63,031 bases of DNA, taken from assembly GCA_945877405.1 (NCBI GenBank), contig CAMCSA010000007.1, positions 1-63,031 on the forward strand, written 5' to 3'. The notes under the pieces were generated by a model. It did no database searches. It was not told the origin of the DNA and saw only the letters and a list, made by a program, of their open reading frames with translations. The DNA comes from an uncultured Erysipelotrichaceae bacterium. GTDB lineage: Bacteria > Bacillota_I > Bacilli_A > Erysipelotrichales > Erysipelotrichaceae. Below, one piece after another: positions 7,950-16,632 of this stretch. The translations under genes were made by a program, and so were the position numbers. Each line of letters begins with the position of its first letter. Positions within the stretch are counted from its first letter, which is position 1.

Positions 7950-8662
7950 GCATGTTCCTCCTTTACCGGTTTTGCAATTGCTGCAATGGAAGCAATCACA
8001 ACAGTCAGCAGAATGATTCTGTTACCGGATGAAATGGATGAAAACCATGGAGTAATTTCCAGAATCCAGCTGGAAAGAAAACCTGCAACCACAACAGCCA
8101 TGACAGCCATATCCTTTCTGGCTGGTGGAATGATGATCGCAAGAAACATTCCATACAGGGCGACAGATAAAGCAGAAACGATTCTTGCAGGCAGGATGTT
8201 ACCCATCATGATGCCAAATGAAGTACCGATGCACCATGGTAAAGCACTTGCCGCAATGGCACCATAGCCATAAAACGGGCTTGTATATAAAGGACGGTTG
8301 ATTTCAATGCCGAAGATTTCATCTGTTACACCATAACCGATTGCCATACGATGGGCAGTGGAAGTGGATGGGTGAATATGTTGTGACAGAGAACAGCTCA
8401 TCAGAAGATATCTGGCATTGGCGACTAATGTCATCATTGCCATCTGCAGATAGGTTCCATTGGAAAGAATGACCTGCGTGCCAGCATATTCGCCTGCACT
8501 TGCCAGATTGAACAGGCTCATGAAAAAGCCCTGCAATGCGGTAAGACCCGCATTTTTCATTGCGATGCCGAGGGCAAAAGATACCGCAAAGTAACCAAGA
8601 CCGATCGGTATGCCATCCCGGAATCCTTCTTTGAATTCAACAGTCGATATCTTTTCTGCCAT
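7946..8662 (-). CDS. azlC: AzlC family branched-chain amino acid exporter
   Basis: The 238-residue membrane protein has the AzlC signature near the N terminus (FRDGIPIGLGYFAVSFALGIAM) followed by SLFNLASAGEYAGTQV and GYGVTDEIFGI. It forms the large subunit of the AzlCD exporter in the cytoplasmic membrane. The start is ATG 8662 after AGGAGGAACAGCT. It is divergent from the Pr6Pr-like gene. Confidence 0.92.
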   Translation of the reverse strand: MAEKISTVEFKEGFRDGIPIGLGYFAVSFALGIAMKNAGLTALQGFFMSLFNLASAGEYAGTQVILSNGTYLQMAMMTLVANARYLLMSCSLSQHIHPSTSTAHRMAIGYGVTDEIFGIEINRPLYTSPFYGYGAIAASALPWCIGTSFGIMMGNILPARIVSALSVALYGMFLAIIIPPARKDMAVMAVVVAGFLSSWILEITPWFSSISSGNRIILLTVVIASIAAIAKPVKEEHA

Positions 8663-8711
8663 AGCTGTTCCTCCTGTCTTTCATATGCGTAATAAAAAGG
8701 ATAAAAACATT

Positions 8712-8747
8712 GCACTCTTTTTGCAAGTGCCAGTTACGTGATAGAAT
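8712..8747. promoter_or_regulatory. Divergent promoter region azlC / Pr6Pr gene
   Basis: Rightward, an extended -10 (TGATAGAAT, ending 8747) lies 9 bases before ATG 8757. Leftward, TTGCAA and TATCCT are 17 bases apart. The inverted repeat GCACT...AGTGC (8712-8730) lies between them and could be an operator. Confidence 0.45.
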
Positions 8748-8756
8748 GGCTGTTGT

Positions 8757-9410
8757 ATGAAAAAGACTGTGAGAATACTTGATACGTTACTGCTGCTGGT
8801 AACCGGATGTGTGTTTTTGTATGGTGTATATGTTTCGCTGATGCAGGAAGGTGGGACACTGGATTATGCGGTGCTTTCGACCTTGGAATGCATTCTGATG
8901 CTGTATGGAGGGATCTTCTGTCTGCTGTCCTTTTTATATCAGAGGAAAAGAAAAACCGGAGTATGTATTCCTGTGTTGCGATGTTCGGTATATCTGAGTG
9001 TTACGGCATGGTGTCTGTATGGACTGATTTTTCTGAAAGGGCATTATGGACTGTATCCAACTTCACTTCAGGAAGGTGTAAAGATTTTCAGGCTTGGTAC
9101 GGTCTGTCTGTTGGTTGAATGGTTGCTCAGTGAAAAGGGTCATTTCTGGAAACAGTTTACATGGTCAGGTATGATTCTGTTTGTCATCTACTGCGTTGTT
9201 GCACTTGTGACAGGATATACGGGACATGGGATCGGTCTGAATGGACATGTATATCCATATCCGTTTCTGGATGTGGATATGCTTGGATGGCAGATTGTCA
9301 TTCCCAATATCATCCTTGTGCTGTTTGAAATATGGGTTTTTGACAGGCTGTGGATCTTTGTGGATCAGAGTCTGAGAAGAAGGGAGAAAAATCATGGAAA
9401 GAAAGTATGA
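8757..9410 (+). CDS. Pr6Pr family multi-pass membrane protein
   Basis: The 217-residue protein has six predicted membrane helices. The motif YPYPFLDVDMLGW near residue 165 is characteristic of the Pr6Pr / FAR-17a-AIG1-like family; no biochemical role is established in bacteria. There is no Shine-Dalgarno sequence before ATG 8757, and an extended -10 ends only 9 bases upstream, so the mRNA may be almost leaderless. It overlaps the HAD phosphatase start by 17 bases, implying one operon. Confidence 0.75.
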   Translation: MKKTVRILDTLLLLVTGCVFLYGVYVSLMQEGGTLDYAVLSTLECILMLYGGIFCLLSFLYQRKRKTGVCIPVLRCSVYLSVTAWCLYGLIFLKGHYGLYPTSLQEGVKIFRLGTVCLLVEWLLSEKGHFWKQFTWSGMILFVIYCVVALVTGYTGHGIGLNGHVYPYPFLDVDMLGWQIVIPNIILVLFEIWVFDRLWIFVDQSLRRREKNHGKKV

Positions 9411-10059
9411 ACTGGTGATCTTTGATATGGATGGGACAATCCTGTATACACTGGATGATATATGTGATGGGGTCAATACGGCACTTGAAAAACATGGTCT
9501 TCCTGTCAGAAGCAAAGATGAAATCAGAAGGCATATCGGTAATGGAATCCGCCATGAAATTGAAAGCAGTGTACCTCAAGGAACGGATGAATCCACCATC
9601 GATGCGGTATTCCATGATTTTCATGCCTGGTATCAGATTCACTGCAATGATGCAACCCGTCCATATGATGGGATTGTGGAACTGTTGCAGGAGCTCAGAA
9701 GTGCGGGGATTCATTGTGCGGTTGTATCCAATAAGGCTGATTATGCGGTAAAAGCACTCAATGATATTTATTTCAAAGGTCTTCTGGAAGCAGGTGTTGG
9801 AGAAAAGGACGGCATTGCCCGCAAACCTGCGCCGGATGAAGTGAATGAAGTTCTGCGATTACTGGACATTGATAAAAAGAAAGCTGTCTATATCGGTGAC
9901 AGCGAAGTGGATATTGAAACGGCAGCCAATGCACAGATGGACTGCATTGCAGTAGCCTGGGGTTATCGTGATCACAAATGGCTGCAGGAGTGTGGCGCTG
10001 AAGTAATTGTGGATGATGTGAATCAGTTGAAATCACTGCTTCTGAATGAATCACTCTAA
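9394..10059 (+). CDS. HAD family hydrolase, phosphoglycolate phosphatase-like
   Basis: The 221-residue protein has all HAD motifs: DMDGTIL (nucleophile Asp near residue 11), VSNKAD (motif II), a lysine before PAP (KPAPDEV), and GDSEVDIETAANA (motif IV). The helical cap between motifs I and II fits the Gph/PgmB/PpaX subfamily. The physiological substrate is uncertain: phosphoglycolate, pyrophosphate or sugar phosphate. GGGAG precedes ATG 9394. It is translationally coupled to the preceding membrane protein. Confidence 0.85.
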   Translation: MERKYELVIFDMDGTILYTLDDICDGVNTALEKHGLPVRSKDEIRRHIGNGIRHEIESSVPQGTDESTIDAVFHDFHAWYQIHCNDATRPYDGIVELLQELRSAGIHCAVVSNKADYAVKALNDIYFKGLLEAGVGEKDGIARKPAPDEVNEVLRLLDIDKKKAVYIGDSEVDIETAANAQMDCIAVAWGYRDHKWLQECGAEVIVDDVNQLKSLLLNESL

Positions 10060-10371
10060 CAGATATTATAGCAGTTAATAATTTGATAAAACAGACTGTT
10101 TTTATTTCAGATCTGCGGTATATTGTAACCATAAAGAAGGCACTTCCAAAAAAAAGGAAGGCTGAAAAGAGGCAGTCAGAGACTGCTGACAATGGAATCC
10201 AGGCATCAGCGGCGATCCAGCATGGGTACGGCTATCATGGTACACTGACGAGGGACGCAAAAAGGTGTCGGAAAAGAAGGAAGGTCCTGCATGAATTGCG
10301 GGATCTTTCGTTTTTGGAGTATAATGTGGAAGTGCATTCACATTTTTTTGTGATGCCTGAAAGAGATTATT
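10060..10371 (+). other. 312-base intergenic region, hairpins and operon promoter
   Basis: No convincing gene. A weak A/T-rich hairpin (AAAACA-gac-TGTTTT, about 10086-10100) follows the HAD gene. GCAGTC-aga-GACTGC lies at 10172-10186. A 9-bp G-U-containing hairpin (about 10283-10305) is followed by TTTCGTTTTT. The sequence GGGACGCAAA (10252-10261) recalls cyclic-di-GMP-I riboswitches, but their other conserved blocks are missing. A structured RNA is possible but unproven. A 128-codon frame crossing the region has no credible protein features. Confidence 0.4.
10296..10325 (+). promoter_or_regulatory. Promoter of the DUF2232-gdpP-rplI-dnaB operon
   Basis: TTGCGG (10296-10301) and a perfect TATAAT (10320-10325) are 18 bases apart. 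The -35 lies in the 3' arm of the preceding terminator-like hairpin. The leader has a second hairpin, GCAT-T-CACA / TGTG-ATGC (about 10334-10356), just before a weak ribosome site. Confidence 0.6.
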
Positions 10372-11322
10372 ATGAATCAGAATATCAGAAAAATCACGGA
10401 TGGAGCCATGATGGCTGCGATCGTCGGCGTTGTACTGGTAATCAACAGGCAGATGGCGGGACTTCTTGAAGATCTTCTGCTGTTTGTGTTTCCACTGCCG
10501 ATGGTGTTTTATGCGGCCAAATATGGAATGAAGCAGAGCTTTGTTCTGTATGCAGCGGTTGTGTTTCTGTCCTTTATATTATCCACGCCACAGACAATGT
10601 TCTATGTTTCTTCGGAAATGCTGATCGGCCTGTTTTATGGATCTGGAATCCATGAGAAAAAGCCGACGGGAAGGATCATTCTGGTTACCGTTGTTCTATC
10701 GGTGATTGTGACACTGATCACGATGATTGTTGCGGCGGAATTCTTCGGGTATGATGTAGCTGGAGAACTTGATCTGTACATGCAGGCGGTCAATCAGGCA
10801 ATGAGTTCAACCGGGACAACGCTGGCTGTAACAGATCTGAAGTCGTTCCTGATGAATATCATGATTGTCAGCACCCTTCTGACAGGGGTTATGCAGGGAT
10901 TTATTACGCATTTCCTGTCAAGGCTGATGCTGAAAAGACTGCGGATTTATATGGAACCGATGAAACCGTTAATTGAATATTTTCCACCAAAGTGGAGTGG
11001 GTATATCGGTATTGTATGTGTTGTGATGTATGGGGCATCCGTATACAGACCGCTTGAAAATGTATGGGCGAATAATGTCATGCAGGCAGTTGGTATTACG
11101 GGGATGCTGTATCTTGCATTCTTCGGCTATGTGGCGCTGACATTTGTACTCCGCTATATGGTCGGCATGTCAAAAGGAATAACGGTGCTTGTCAGCATCC
11201 TGTTATTCATGCTGATGTCATTGCCGATGGCAATCTTCGGATTTCTGTATATTACAACCGATTATCACAGACTTCTGATCCATGGGGATCAGAACATGAA
11301 AGGAGGAAACGACAATGCGTAA
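10372..11322 (+). CDS. DUF2232 (YybS-like) membrane protein
   Basis: The 316-residue protein has about eight membrane helices and the N-terminal plan of the DUF2232/YybS family (GAMMAAIVGVVLVINRQMAG, VFPLPMVFYAAKYG). Its position immediately before gdpP, rplI and dnaB matches the conserved yybS-gdpP-rplI-dnaC order of Bacillota. The function is unknown; the fold is distantly related to ECF-transporter S components. The stop overlaps the gdpP start by 8 bases. Confidence 0.85.
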   Translation: MNQNIRKITDGAMMAAIVGVVLVINRQMAGLLEDLLLFVFPLPMVFYAAKYGMKQSFVLYAAVVFLSFILSTPQTMFYVSSEMLIGLFYGSGIHEKKPTGRIILVTVVLSVIVTLITMIVAAEFFGYDVAGELDLYMQAVNQAMSSTGTTLAVTDLKSFLMNIMIVSTLLTGVMQGFITHFLSRLMLKRLRIYMEPMKPLIEYFPPKWSGYIGIVCVVMYGASVYRPLENVWANNVMQAVGITGMLYLAFFGYVALTFVLRYMVGMSKGITVLVSILLFMLMSLPMAIFGFLYITTDYHRLLIHGDQNMKGGNDNA

Positions 11323-13291
11323 AAGAATCAGTATGATCAGAAGGAATGTCATACTGGCAATCATCGGCCAGATTCTTCTGGTTGGTGCCGCCGGAATGTT
11401 TCTGAAAATGGAAGTACTTTTACCTGCTTTGATCATCGTCATGGAAGGCGTCATGGCGATTCTTCTTTTTGACCGGTTTGAATCCATCACTGAAGAGTCT
11501 TCCAGTGGTGTCCGTGGCATCCTTGGAACGGCTGCAGTTGAAGCCTATCAGCTTGGTGGCATCGGTATGCTGATCTATGATGATTCCTATGAAGTGACGT
11601 GGATGAGCGAACTGTTCCGGTTAAGGTCCATTGATAAGGTGGGTGAACGTCTTCTGACATGGATTCCGGAAGCGGATGATCTTGTCAGTGGCAAAACGGA
11701 TCGGGTACGTGTACAGCTGGATGATAGAATCTATGAAATCACACGTAAGGAAGATGCGCCGATGCTGTTTTTCAAGGATGTAACAGAGTTATACAATCTG
11801 TCAAAAGCATATGTTGAGGAAAAGACCGTACTTGGTATTGCCAGCTTTGATAACTATGAAGAATCCACACAGTATGAAGATGACGCAGATGCAGCTGCTA
11901 TTTCTGCTGCTGTGCGTACACCGTTAATTGAATACTGTACTGCACACCATATTCTGGCAAGAAGAATGGGAGAATCCCGTTATCTGCTGTTATGCAATGA
12001 GAAGGAACTCAATGAGCTGATTGCTGACCGTTTTTCGATTCTGGCGAAAGTCAGAAAAGCGGCGTCCAGGATGGATGTTTCCATTTCTCTTTCTCTTGCT
12101 CTGGCACATGGAACAACGGATTTTAATGAGCTGGATGACATGGCGCAGAATCTGCTGGACCTTGCGGAAACGCGTGGTGGTGACCAGGTTGCCATGCAGA
12201 AGGCAGGAGAAGATGTCAAATACTTTGGCGGCTCATCGGAAGCCGCAGAAAAAAGAAGCCGTGTACGTGTCAGAGTCATGGCACATGCTTTGAAGGATCT
12301 GATCGAAAGATCTTCCAATGTCATCATTGCCGGACACAAAATGGCTGACTTTGACTGTATCGGGTCGGCAATTGGTCTTGCAAGAGTGGCACAGGCGCTG
12401 AACAAGGAAGCCTTTGTCATTGCGACCACAGGTGGTATTGAAGAAAAGCTGAAGGCTGCAATGGAGCTGCATAAGGAAAAGCTGAAGAAGGAAGTCAGAC
12501 TTGTCAGTGAAAGTGAAGCACTCAATCACCTGAACAGTAATACGCTTGTCATCATGACAGACCATCATTCACTGCGTCAATCCAATGGGGCAAGAGTTCT
12601 GGAAGGCGCAAAGAAGATTGCTGTAGTAGACCATCACAGAAGAAGTACTGATATGGGGGTCAAACCGGTGCTTGTCTATATTGAAGCTGGAGCATCTTCA
12701 ACCTGTGAGCTTGTCACGGAAATGATTCCATACCTTTCCAATCGCGTGGATCTTTCTGAAGTGGATGGAGATCTGATGCTGACAGGTATGATCGTTGATA
12801 CGCAGAACTTCCGTGTCCGCACTGGAAGCCGCACATATGAAGCGGCAAGTGCACTGCGTGAATATGGGGCTGACCCACAAAGATGCTATGGCTATCTGAA
12901 GGATACATTTGAAGAGTTTACACTGAAGACTTCTGTTGCCACAAGAGCACAGAAACTGGACCATGGTGTTGTCATTGCTCCGGTTACGGATAAGGGTATG
13001 ACAAGATCGCTGATGTCCCAGGTGGCTGACAGTCTGTTAGGCATACAGGGTGTTGAGGCGGCTTTTGTCATCGCAAAGGATGATAGTGGCATGACATGCA
13101 TTTCGGCCCGTTCTGCAGGAAGAATCAATGTGCAGATCATCTGTGAAAAGATGGGTGGTGGCGGTCATATGACTGCAGCTGCAATGCAGAGGGCAAAAAC
13201 AAATATCCAGGATGTCAGAGAAGAACTGATACAGACCCTGGAACAGTATTGGAAAGAGGAGAATGACAATGAGAGTGATACTGAAGAGTGA
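11315..13291 (+). CDS. gdpP: Cyclic-di-AMP phosphodiesterase GdpP
   Basis: The 658-residue protein has two N-terminal membrane helices, a PAS-like domain (about 70-170), a degenerate GGDEF domain (about 175-300) and a DHH/DHHA1 phosphodiesterase module. Metal ligands are visible in GHKMADFDCIGSAIG (D345, D347), VIMTDHHS and VVDHHRRS; the DHHA1 end has GGGGHMTAAAMQ. GdpP hydrolyses c-di-AMP to pApA and so affects osmolyte and wall homeostasis. AGGAGG precedes ATG 11315. It overlaps the upstream gene by 8 bases and the rplI start by 23 bases. Confidence 0.95.
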   Translation: MRKRISMIRRNVILAIIGQILLVGAAGMFLKMEVLLPALIIVMEGVMAILLFDRFESITEESSSGVRGILGTAAVEAYQLGGIGMLIYDDSYEVTWMSELFRLRSIDKVGERLLTWIPEADDLVSGKTDRVRVQLDDRIYEITRKEDAPMLFFKDVTELYNLSKAYVEEKTVLGIASFDNYEESTQYEDDADAAAISAAVRTPLIEYCTAHHILARRMGESRYLLLCNEKELNELIADRFSILAKVRKAASRMDVSISLSLALAHGTTDFNELDDMAQNLLDLAETRGGDQVAMQKAGEDVKYFGGSSEAAEKRSRVRVRVMAHALKDLIERSSNVIIAGHKMADFDCIGSAIGLARVAQALNKEAFVIATTGGIEEKLKAAMELHKEKLKKEVRLVSESEALNHLNSNTLVIMTDHHSLRQSNGARVLEGAKKIAVVDHHRRSTDMGVKPVLVYIEAGASSTCELVTEMIPYLSNRVDLSEVDGDLMLTGMIVDTQNFRVRTGSRTYEAASALREYGADPQRCYGYLKDTFEEFTLKTSVATRAQKLDHGVVIAPVTDKGMTRSLMSQVADSLLGIQGVEAAFVIAKDDSGMTCISARSAGRINVQIICEKMGGGGHMTAAAMQRAKTNIQDVREELIQTLEQYWKEENDNESDTEE

Positions 13292-13718
13292 TGTAAAAAA
13301 AGTAGGAAAAAAGGGTGAAGTGGTTGAAGTATCGGATGGATACGGCAGAAATTTCCTGATCGCAAGAAACCTTGCGGTACCGGAAACAAAGCACAGCATG
13401 GAAATCCTTTCTGAACAGAAGGCAGAAGAAGCTGCACAGGAAGCAATGCGTGAAGCACAGGCCAGAGAGCTTGCCGCAAAGATGGAAAAGATGATTCTCA
13501 ACTTTACAGTAAAGACTGGTGTGGAAGGAAGAGTATTCGGCTCTGTTTCGACAAAGCAGATTACAGAAGCTCTGGCTAAACAGGGTGTCCGCATTGATAA
13601 AAGAAAAATTCTTGATACGGCACCAATTCAGACACTTGGTATCACAAATGTCAGAATTGAACTGCATAAGAATGTCATCGGCACGATCCGTGTCAAACTG
13701 TTCGGGAGCGAAAAATAA
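13269..13718 (+). CDS. rplI: 50S ribosomal protein L9
   Basis: The 149-residue L9 begins MRVILKSDVKKVGKKGEVVEVS and carries the family signature GYGRNFLIARNLAVP, a long central helix and the C-terminal RNA-binding domain (VKTGVEGRVFGSV). ATG 13269 is chosen over ATG 13263, because GAGGAG would be only 2-3 bases from the latter. It overlaps the end of gdpP and abuts dnaB by one base (taATG). Confidence 0.96.
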   Translation: MRVILKSDVKKVGKKGEVVEVSDGYGRNFLIARNLAVPETKHSMEILSEQKAEEAAQEAMREAQARELAAKMEKMILNFTVKTGVEGRVFGSVSTKQITEALAKQGVRIDKRKILDTAPIQTLGITNVRIELHKNVIGTIRVKLFGSEK

Positions 13719-15076
13719 TGCCTAGACAGATGCCATCCGCACCAGAGGCGGAAGCCAGCCTGCTTGGCACAATGATGGTCTACCACGATGCCGCCCGCAC
13801 CGCAATGGAGGAAGGCATCCGGGAAGATGATTTTTATACAGATGCCAACCGCAGGATCTTCAATGCGATGGTATCTCTTTATAACCAGGGCAGTCCGATT
13901 GATATGACGACTGTCTACACAAGACTGCAGGATATGAACCTGCTTGATCAGGTTGGTGGAATTGAATATCTGACCCGCATTTCAGATGCCGCTGTTACAA
14001 GTGCCAATACGAAAAGCTATGTCAAGATGATTCATAACAAATCCATCACCCGACAGATGATTACCGCAGCTGAATCCATTGTCAATGATGGATTTGAAGG
14101 TGGGGAAGATATTGATGCGTATCTGGATGCAAGTGAAAAGGCAATTCTGGATGTATCCCGTAACCGCAAGGCAGGGGAATTCAAAACACCACAGGAACTT
14201 GTGAATTCAGTTCTGGAAAATATCCGGCAGATGAGTGAAAATCACTCAGAAATTACCGGTCTGAAAACGGGTTTCCGTGATCTGGATAACACGCTGCATG
14301 GTCTGCAGAGAGGGGATATGATTGTTGTGGCAGCCCGTCCTTCCATGGGTAAGACGGCTGTCTCATTGAACCTTGCTTTGAATGTTGCTTTGTACAACAA
14401 ACCTGGTGCAGTTGCGATTTTCTCGCTTGAAATGGCTGCAGAACAGCTGGAAACAAGACTTCTTGGTGCACGCAGCCATGTGCATCTGGAATTTCTGAAA
14501 ACCGGCAGGCTGAGCAATGATCAGTGGAATGCAGTCAATGAGGCAGCAAGTGATCTGGCTCAATCAGAAATTTATATTGATGATACACCAGGCGTTAAGA
14601 TGGCTGAAATCTTTTCCAAATGCAGAAGACTGCAGGCGGATCGTGGCCTGAATCTTGTACTGATCGACTATATTCAGCTGATCAGTGGAAGCGGCGGGAA
14701 AAGTTCGGAAAGCAGACAGCAGGAAGTATCTGAGATTTCACGTAATCTCAAGGCACTTGCCCGTGAACTCAAGGTCCCAGTCATTGCGCTGTCACAGCTT
14801 TCCCGTACTGTTGAACAAAGAGAAAACAAACGTCCGATGCTTTCAGACCTGCGTGAATCCGGTGCGATTGAACAGGATGCCGATATTGTCATGATGCTGT
14901 ATCGTGAATCCTATTATGATGAAGCAGCCAAGGAAGAGGCGGATAAAACCGGTTCTGAAAGACTGGAAATCAATATTGCCAAACACAGAAACGGTGCTGT
15001 CAGAAAGGTATATCTTGCCTTTGAGGCACCAACCAATGCGCTGTATAACATACAGGTGAATGATCAGAATGGATAA
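13718..15076 (+). CDS. dnaB: Replicative DNA helicase DnaB/DnaC
   Basis: The 452-residue hexameric 5'-3' helicase has an N-terminal primase-interacting domain (PEAEASLLGTMM) and a RecA-like core. Walker A is ARPSMGKTAVSLNLA, followed by FSLEM, Walker B LVLIDYIQLISG and the arginine-finger region KHRNGAVRKV. The length is typical and there is no intein. The gene shares one base with the rplI stop codon, as in many Bacillota. Confidence 0.97.
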   Translation: MPRQMPSAPEAEASLLGTMMVYHDAARTAMEEGIREDDFYTDANRRIFNAMVSLYNQGSPIDMTTVYTRLQDMNLLDQVGGIEYLTRISDAAVTSANTKSYVKMIHNKSITRQMITAAESIVNDGFEGGEDIDAYLDASEKAILDVSRNRKAGEFKTPQELVNSVLENIRQMSENHSEITGLKTGFRDLDNTLHGLQRGDMIVVAARPSMGKTAVSLNLALNVALYNKPGAVAIFSLEMAAEQLETRLLGARSHVHLEFLKTGRLSNDQWNAVNEAASDLAQSEIYIDDTPGVKMAEIFSKCRRLQADRGLNLVLIDYIQLISGSGGKSSESRQQEVSEISRNLKALARELKVPVIALSQLSRTVEQRENKRPMLSDLRESGAIEQDADIVMMLYRESYYDEAAKEEADKTGSERLEINIAKHRNGAVRKVYLAFEAPTNALYNIQVNDQNG

Positions 15077-15093
15077 AAAGGAGGAATTTCAGG

Positions 15094-16632
15094 ATGGGAA
15101 AGCGGATACTGACACTTGCGGCATGTCTTGTCATCAGTGTATTGATTGTTGTTGGCATTCCGATCCTGATGAACCAGTTTGGCGGCGCCGTTGTACAGGA
15201 AGGTGAAACAGGAACTTCAGGGTTATTCCAGCAGCAGATTGTCTATGTCAATCCAAAGGAAAAAACCATTTCCCGCCTGTATGCTGATGGTGAGTTGATT
15301 GGAATAGTAAATGATGTCAACAGGCTGAACAGGCATATGGAAGAGTTGTATCAAAGCACATATGAACAGGAATATCCGAATTCCGCTTTAGGGCTTGGCA
15401 GAAATGTATACATCATGGAGGAGCTCAGCTGTTTTGAATTTGAAAACAGAGATGATGAAATCATCAGCTGGCTCGATGAGCATAATGCCTATTCTCTTCA
15501 GGCAGTTGAAATCACCTTCTCTGATCAGGAAACGGTAACAGGTCACATGTATGTTCTGGATAAGGATCTGTATATGGAAGCGTTAAATGATTACCTGTCA
15601 CTGTTTATTTCCAAAGAAGCAATGGCGGAAATATCACGTGGCAATGTTCTTTCTTCTGCCAGTAACTATGGAACAAAGGAAACTGGGGTTTCCATTGCCC
15701 AGACGATTTCCACAAATGACTGCTATGCGCCGATTGATGAAATCTGCACAACAAAGGAGCAGATTCTGGAATATCTGAAATACGGATCAGATACACAGAA
15801 AGAATACTATACTGTGGAAAAGTATGATACGGTTGCCGGTGTCGGCTCAAAAAACCATGGTCTTTCCGCAACCCAGGTCATGATGATCAACAGTGATCAG
15901 ATTTCTTCTGTGGACCAGGTTTTGCCCGAAGGCATGCAGTTATGTGTTACCTATTTTGAATCTCCGATTGATGTAACGGTATACAGACAGACACTGCGCA
16001 GTGAAACGGTATTCTTTGATACCGTCTATACAACGGATGAAACAATGCTGGCAGGCGAAAGTCTGGTCAGTCAGGAAGGCTCAAATGGATCGAGAAATGC
16101 ACTGTATTCCGAAAAATGGATCAATGGTGTTCTTGTCTCAGGTAAACTGGAATCTTCCAGTCAGACAAAGGCACCAGTCAGTGAGGTTGTTGTACAGGGA
16201 ACCAGGCAGCAGCCTGGTGTAGGTACAGGAAATTATGTCTATCCGGTTGAAAATCCTGGAATCTCATGTGTATGGGGCTGCTACTATGGTCATAAGGCAA
16301 ATGACTTTGTTGATGAATATAACAGATGGGGTGATGTATATGCCTCTGATAATGGAATTGTCATCGTCAATACATACGATTCGATTTCCGGCTGGTATGT
16401 CAAGATTGATCATCAGAACGGATATGTATCCTATTATGGACATATGATACAGCAGTCTCCTTTGTCAGTCGGTTCCATCGTCGAAAAAGGACAGGTCATC
16501 GGACAGATCGGCATGACTGGTCTTGCAACAGGTCCACATGTACATTTCTATGTAGCCTATGAAGGAAAAGAGCTGGATGTATGTAATGAACTGGATGGAT
16601 TCCCATCGTGTGAAGGGCTGGTGCGAGGATGA
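15094..16632 (+). CDS. Membrane-anchored M23 peptidase with LysM-like and G5 domains
   Basis: The 512-residue protein has an N-terminal anchor helix (residues 5-30). An unassigned region is followed by a LysM-like segment (YYTVEKYDTVAGV, about 230-285), a G5 domain (about 290-370) and a LytM/M23 endopeptidase domain. Zinc and catalytic residues are present: H400 and D404 (HKAND), then H482 and H484 (PHVHF). It should cleave peptidoglycan cross-bridges outside the membrane. It sits where walR, walK, walH and walI occur in other Bacillota, directly before walJ, so it is probably part of wall homeostasis. AGGAGG precedes ATG 15094. Confidence 0.9.
   Translation: MGKRILTLAACLVISVLIVVGIPILMNQFGGAVVQEGETGTSGLFQQQIVYVNPKEKTISRLYADGELIGIVNDVNRLNRHMEELYQSTYEQEYPNSALGLGRNVYIMEELSCFEFENRDDEIISWLDEHNAYSLQAVEITFSDQETVTGHMYVLDKDLYMEALNDYLSLFISKEAMAEISRGNVLSSASNYGTKETGVSIAQTISTNDCYAPIDEICTTKEQILEYLKYGSDTQKEYYTVEKYDTVAGVGSKNHGLSATQVMMINSDQISSVDQVLPEGMQLCVTYFESPIDVTVYRQTLRSETVFFDTVYTTDETMLAGESLVSQEGSNGSRNALYSEKWINGVLVSGKLESSSQTKAPVSEVVVQGTRQQPGVGTGNYVYPVENPGISCVWGCYYGHKANDFVDEYNRWGDVYASDNGIVIVNTYDSISGWYVKIDHQNGYVSYYGHMIQQSPLSVGSIVEKGQVIGQIGMTGLATGPHVHFYVAYEGKELDVCNELDGFPSCEGLVRG

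Noticed and set aside
10060-10371. T-box or c-di-GMP riboswitch
   Set aside because: The T-box block (GGNACCGCG) is absent. Of the c-di-GMP-I consensus only GGGACGCAAA is present; the partner block and second stem could not be found.
10083-10469. 128-codon open frame upstream of the DUF2232 gene
   Set aside because: It crosses hairpins and a good promoter, overlaps the real start by about 100 bases, has no ribosome site and a low-complexity basic composition.
13263-13268. Upstream ATG for rplI
   Set aside because: The ribosome site would be only 2-3 bases away; MRVILK at 13269 is the family start.
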